From JADCCX01 sp031372765 (GTDB lineage Bacteria > Pseudomonadota > Alphaproteobacteria > Rhizobiales > Beijerinckiaceae), in NCBI GenBank assembly GCA_031372765.1, contig JANMLW010000137.1, forward strand, positions 1 to 37,144: a stretch of 37,144 bases of DNA. Reading direction: 5' to 3'. A program made the position numbers and the translations under genes. Position 1 is the first letter of the stretch, and each line of letters begins with the position of its first letter. The notes under the pieces were generated by a model that was not told where the DNA came from, did not search any database, and was given only the letters and a program-made list of their open reading frames with translations. Of the stretch, positions 33,971 to 37,144 are shown one piece after another.

Positions 33971-34498
33971 ATGTACGATGCCGTTATTTTTTCGAACGCT
34001 GATCCCGCCGCAAGTGCGCGCACGCTGGCAACCCTTGTCGAGGGTGTTGTGGAGGGTATGCTTGGCAGGATGATCGTGGTGGCTGGCGCTGGCAACGATG
34101 GATTCGAGAAGCTCACGGACGCCGCCGGGTGCATCCTTGTGGTTGCCAATACGCCGGCTGATATTCCGGCATTGCTGAAAAAACATCTGACCACCGGGCA
34201 TGTGCTGGCGTTCAAATCAGGCGCGCTGTTGCCATCGGGCTGGCCTGCCCTCCTCAAATCGGAAATCCGCAAGCACGGTCACCCCTATCCCGAAGGTGCC
34301 TTTGCTTTCCGCCCACCGACCAAAAAAACCTTTCTGACCATGGCCGTGTCATTGACGATCCGCCAGAAAATGACACTGACACATGGCGGCCTGGTGCCGC
34401 GGGACTGGCTGCTTCATCCCATGTTTGTCGGGGATACCCTTCGCCCGCCCGGACCGGTCCACATGGTCAGGATCGTCGTCGAGAATACAGAAAGCTGA
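33971..34498 (+). CDS. Hypothetical protein, degenerate glycosyltransferase 2-like
   Basis: Product of 175 residues starting MYDAVIFSNADPAASARTLA. The pattern of an N-terminal strand, 'TLATLVEGVVEGML', 'RMIVVAGAGNDGFEKLTDAAG' and 'LLPSGWPALLKSEI' recalls small GT2-like (GT-A fold) proteins of rhizobia, which have 'VIVLDxGSTDGT' at the same place. Here the DxSxDG sugar-nucleotide motif is replaced by AGAGNDG and no DxD is visible, so catalysis is doubtful. The frame is open far upstream, but that part is antisense to metXW; I chose ATG 33971. It is divergent from metXW and ends 1 bp before the sufE stop. Confidence 0.6.
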   Translation: MYDAVIFSNADPAASARTLATLVEGVVEGMLGRMIVVAGAGNDGFEKLTDAAGCILVVANTPADIPALLKKHLTTGHVLAFKSGALLPSGWPALLKSEIRKHGHPYPEGAFAFRPPTKKTFLTMAVSLTIRQKMTLTHGGLVPRDWLLHPMFVGDTLRPPGPVHMVRIVVENTES

Positions 34499-34499
34499 C

Positions 34500-34925
34500 T
34501 CAACGCCGCAGGGCCATCTCCGCATCCCGCTTGATGCGGGCCACCATGGATCGCAAGCCGTTTGATCTTTGCGATGACAGGTGCGCTTTCAGGCCAAGTT
34601 CCTCAAATTTGGTAAACGTGTCTGTGGCAATGATATCTGATGCAGTCTTGCCGGAGTTGAGCGTGATTGCCAGCGAAACCAGACCGCGCACGATGATGGC
34701 ATCGCTATCGCCGGCAAAGGTAAGGACGGGATCGGCACCTTCCCCCAGCTCTGTCGCCAGCCACACCTGGCTGGCACAACCCTGAACCCGGTTCTGTTCC
34801 GTCCGGAGATCATCACGCAAGGGCGGCAGGGCTTTGCCTATCTGGATCACATAGGCGTAGCGATCCTCCCAATCTTCAAGGACGGAGAGATTTTCGGCAA
34901 TTTCGTCAAAACTGGGCAAGGACAT
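34500..34925 (-). CDS. sufE: SufE-family sulfur acceptor protein
   Basis: Takes persulfide sulfur from a cysteine desulfurase (SufS type) for Fe-S cluster assembly. The 141-residue product starts MSLPSFDEIAENLSVLEDWE and has the active-site Cys50 in RVQGCASQVWL. The conserved 'RGLVSLAITLNSGKTASDI' helix region follows. The frame is open upstream with other Met codons (34952, 35012), but homologues begin at this MxLPSFDEI. No suf operon is in the window. It is followed upstream on the same strand by a DUF5330 gene, a pairing common in rhizobia. Confidence 0.93.
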   Translation of the reverse strand: MSLPSFDEIAENLSVLEDWEDRYAYVIQIGKALPPLRDDLRTEQNRVQGCASQVWLATELGEGADPVLTFAGDSDAIIVRGLVSLAITLNSGKTASDIIATDTFTKFEELGLKAHLSSQRSNGLRSMVARIKRDAEMALRR

Positions 34926-34956
34926 GAGAGGGAGATGGTCTTCCCAGATCATATCG

Positions 34957-35199
34957 TCAAGGTTTTGGTGGTTTATGTGGCACACTGACTGGGTGTGACA
35001 GATTGGCCGCATTACGGGCTACGTCTGCGCATACAGCCGGATTCTCCCGACAATAGGCCATCGCAACATCGGCAGATGGCAAATGCTGATCCTTCACGGA
35101 TTTGGCCAAGCCAAGCATTGACCGGGCTGTTTCCATTGTCTGTTCGGGCGCCAGCACAAGCAGTAGGCCAGCGGCTGCGGCAATACGGAGAATAGCCAT
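34957..35199 (-). CDS. DUF5330-type small exported protein
   Basis: Small protein of 80 residues with a hydrophobic N-terminus (MAILRIAAAAGLLLVLAP) that looks like a signal peptide or anchor. A short domain with 'ARSMLGLAKSVKDQHLP' and two Cys (AYCRENPAVCADV), possibly a disulfide in the periplasm, follows, with a Pro-rich end. This pattern matches the DUF5330 family of Hyphomicrobiales, often beside sufE; the function is unknown. AGGAT lies about 7 nt before ATG 35199. The gene is divergent from the histidine kinase, with 226 bp between starts. Confidence 0.8.
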   Translation of the reverse strand: MAILRIAAAAGLLLVLAPEQTMETARSMLGLAKSVKDQHLPSADVAMAYCRENPAVCADVARNAANLSHPVSVPHKPPKP

Positions 35200-35425
35200 A
35201 ACAAAATCCTGAATGAAAACCTGATCATTGCAGACCCGCTTTCACCTTATATCAACACTGGTTGCCATGGCATGAACGCAACCGGAGCAACTGAAATGAA
35301 TCCATTCAGGATTGATAAACCATATCCGCGCTTCTGGGGATGAACGCGCCGTAGTTGCAGCTTGCGCAGGCATTCTTAGCCATGGGTTAAGAGGGTTGAG
35401 GCAGAGTGTCTGTGTCTGTCTGGTC

Positions 35426-37144
35426 ATGCCGGACATCTGGAACGCAGAAATGTCATCAACCGCACTCTGGTCATTGTTGAAAGATTTGCCCAACGGCAAT
35501 CTCTCCGGACATGCGCGCATCCGGCTTCACCGTAATGCACGACTGGTCGCTGCCGCGGTGATGCTTGCCGCTTTCCCGGCCATGGCACTGGTCGCCAGTG
35601 ATCCACTCGCCGTTGTCGCTTCCCTCGTGCTGTTCGGTGTTCTGCCCGCAGCCGTCGCGGTTGATGTTCGCCGACCGGCCAGGCTCGACCGTGCGGTCAT
35701 TCTCAATGTGATCATTATGGTTGCCGTCCTGACGGGGGGCGTGTTGAGAGGCTTGCCTTTCGTATCAGCCATATCCCTGCTTGCCTTGGTCGCGATTGAA
35801 GCGATGCTGGTCGTCAGTCACCGCCAGCGGCTGGCCATCACAGGCATTGCCGCAACTGGAATGCTGGTCTTCGTGACAGTGAGCCCGGTTGAACTGCTGC
35901 CCGCCGGTGCCCAGATGACTGTAGCGTGGTCAACAGCGCTTGCCGCGATGCTGACGATCAGCAACACGGCGATGCTTTTGCATGGAACCCTTGCGGGACT
36001 ATCCTCTACGCGCCGCAGAATGCGTGAGCAAACCATACAGAGTCTCGAAGTCGAGCAGATGGTATCAGAAAGCGTTATTGCAATCGATACCCACGGCTCC
36101 GTCATAAGGGTCAGCAACAACACGGACCGGGTTCTTGGGCTGTCCATGGAAGCGCTGAAGGGTCGCGGTCTGGCTGAACTGGTGCTGGTTGCTGATCGGC
36201 CTTTGTTGCTTTCGGCCATATCCCATGCCGCCCATTCAAGGGACAATGATGAGCCTGTCCGCAACCGGACATTTCGTCTGCGGTTGAGAACATCCGTCAT
36301 GGATCATAAACCAGCCTATCGCTGGATTGCGTTTGGTGTTTCACCTTCACAGTCATCACCCCATTCAGTCATCGCTACATTGCGCGATATTGATGCTCAG
36401 GTGACAGAGGAAGAGCATATGGTGAAAGCTGCACAGGAAGCGGAAACCGCCAAGAAGGCGCGTGGCGCTTTTCTGTCGACCGTGAACCACGAGTTGCGAA
36501 CGCCACTGAATGCGATTGTCGGTTTTTCGGAAATTCTCGCCAATCCCGAGACCATTCCTGCCGGTCCGGAACGGGTGAAGGAATACGCCAGAATAATCAA
36601 TGGCGCAGGGCAGGACCTGTTGTGCATGATCACATCAATGATCGACATCACCAAACTGGACTCCGGTGTCTATGATTTTGACCCTGAAATGTCACTGCTC
36701 AAGCCAACAATTGAGGCTGCTGTCGAATCCTTTCGTCATAGCGCCGCTGACACTATTCCGTCCATAGTTGTATCCGCTAAAGAGGGTGAGCTTGCCTGCA
36801 ACATAGACCCACGCGCCATGCGCTCAATTCTGGCGCAGCTCCTCTCGAATGCAGTCAAGTTCGGAAACCCAAAAGGTCGCATAACGATCAACCTGAAACA
36901 GGAGCGGGACTGGATTACTGTTGCTGTCTCCGATCAGGGCGATGGCATTGCACGCGACAAACTGGAACAATTGGGACGCAATTTTGTTCGTCTCGACGAT
37001 ACGCTGGGGCGACAGCACGGAGGCATCGGCCTTGGTCTATCCCTATCGCGCAGCCTGATGAACCTTCATGGCGGATTGATCGCCATCGACAGTGCGTTGG
37101 GCAAAGGCACAACAGTCACACTGTCGTTTCCAAGGCCGGATGTG
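35426..37144 (+). CDS. PAS-domain sensor histidine kinase, 3'-truncated
   Basis: Inner-membrane two-component kinase; the 573 visible codons have no stop, so the C-terminus lies beyond the window. Six hydrophobic segments (about residues 40-190) form the sensor region. A PAS-like domain follows (EQMVSESVIAIDTHGSVIR), then a coiled coil. The HisKA H-box is VNHELRTPLNAIVGFSEIL, with the phospho-His. The HATPase domain has N-box LLSNAVKFG, DQGDGIA, and GGIGLGLSLS. The H-box type is that of the DivJ/PleC group of alphaproteobacteria, but a cell-cycle role is not shown. ATG 35426 has a weak ribosome-binding site and ATG 35450 is an alternative. The 226-bp upstream gap shared with the DUF5330 gene has no clear element that I could identify. 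Confidence 0.88.
   Translation, partial: MPDIWNAEMSSTALWSLLKDLPNGNLSGHARIRLHRNARLVAAAVMLAAFPAMALVASDPLAVVASLVLFGVLPAAVAVDVRRPARLDRAVILNVIIMVAVLTGGVLRGLPFVSAISLLALVAIEAMLVVSHRQRLAITGIAATGMLVFVTVSPVELLPAGAQMTVAWSTALAAMLTISNTAMLLHGTLAGLSSTRRRMREQTIQSLEVEQMVSESVIAIDTHGSVIRVSNNTDRVLGLSMEALKGRGLAELVLVADRPLLLSAISHAAHSRDNDEPVRNRTFRLRLRTSVMDHKPAYRWIAFGVSPSQSSPHSVIATLRDIDAQVTEEEHMVKAAQEAETAKKARGAFLSTVNHELRTPLNAIVGFSEILANPETIPAGPERVKEYARIINGAGQDLLCMITSMIDITKLDSGVYDFDPEMSLLKPTIEAAVESFRHSAADTIPSIVVSAKEGELACNIDPRAMRSILAQLLSNAVKFGNPKGRITINLKQERDWITVAVSDQGDGIARDKLEQLGRNFVRLDDTLGRQHGGIGLGLSLSRSLMNLHGGLIAIDSALGKGTTVTLSFPRPDV

Noticed and set aside
35272..35343. 23-codon ORF (MNATGATE...) in the gap before the histidine kinase
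   Set aside because: No ribosome-binding site, no hydrophobic or conserved feature, and it ends 80 bp before the kinase; likely chance.

Overview
The window is an ordinary stretch of chromosome from an alphaproteobacterium, most likely of the Hyphomicrobiales (rhizobial) type. The evidence is its alphaproteobacterial forms of IF-2, AddB, LptA/B/C, IHF-beta and DUF5330, the sufE-DUF5330 pairing, a Zur/AztABC zinc system, a six-TM PAS histidine kinase and moderately GC-rich, tightly packed genes. I could not fix the genus. Both ends cut genes: infB lacks its 5' end and a sensor kinase lacks its 3' end. No gap between genes exceeds about 230 bp, so there is no large non-coding tract. I see no phage, insertion sequence, CRISPR array or rRNA operon.

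Region by region. (1) 1-3860, translation and ribosome maturation: infB (with a 42-bp tandem repeat in its disordered N-terminus), rbfA, truB. (2) 3868-7270: glyQ and glyS, the two glycyl-tRNA synthetase subunits, arranged divergently. glyS carries a low-GC insert and an in-frame palindromic repeat. (3) 7339-9252: a nitroreductase and an alpha/beta esterase, divergent. (4) 9321-13062, one apparent operon: sppA, ihfB, lapA, an ornithine-cyclodeaminase homologue, zur (TTG start, His-rich tail) and a methyltransferase. (5) 13131-13205: tRNA-Val(CAC). (6) 13294-17156, minus strand: a zinc-uptake operon with a new 46-residue membrane ORF, aztA, aztB, aztC and a His-rich CobW/COG0523 GTPase, with two Zur-box-like operators. 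(7) 17245-21251, minus strand: a copper-type P1B ATPase, a patatin phospholipase and a fluoroacetate-dehalogenase-like hydrolase. (8) 21317-28712: purD divergent from xseA, a MurU-like nucleotidyltransferase, addB, then an RNase D-like exonuclease. (9) 28837-31260: lptC, lptA, lptB for LPS transport. (10) 31341-34498: a lipoprotein, a MetX-MetW fusion and a degenerate glycosyltransferase-like protein. (11) 34500 to the end: sufE, a DUF5330 protein and the truncated kinase.

The most coherent local system is zinc homeostasis. Zur is encoded next to, but separately from, the uptake operon. The operon has one Zur-like box upstream of a small His-containing TM ORF that is coupled to aztA, and a second box in the aztB-aztC junction that would give aztC and the GTPase their own zinc-controlled promoter. 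Other points worth attention are the fluoroacetate-dehalogenase residue match, the metXW fusion, the in-frame repeat in glyS, and a 16-bp palindrome that supplies the last codons and stops of two convergent genes. Several familiar alphaproteobacterial neighbourhoods are broken here (truB without rpsO-pnp, addB without addA, lptB without rpoN), which suggests a rearranged lineage. All functional calls rest on reading motifs by eye; no database search was run.
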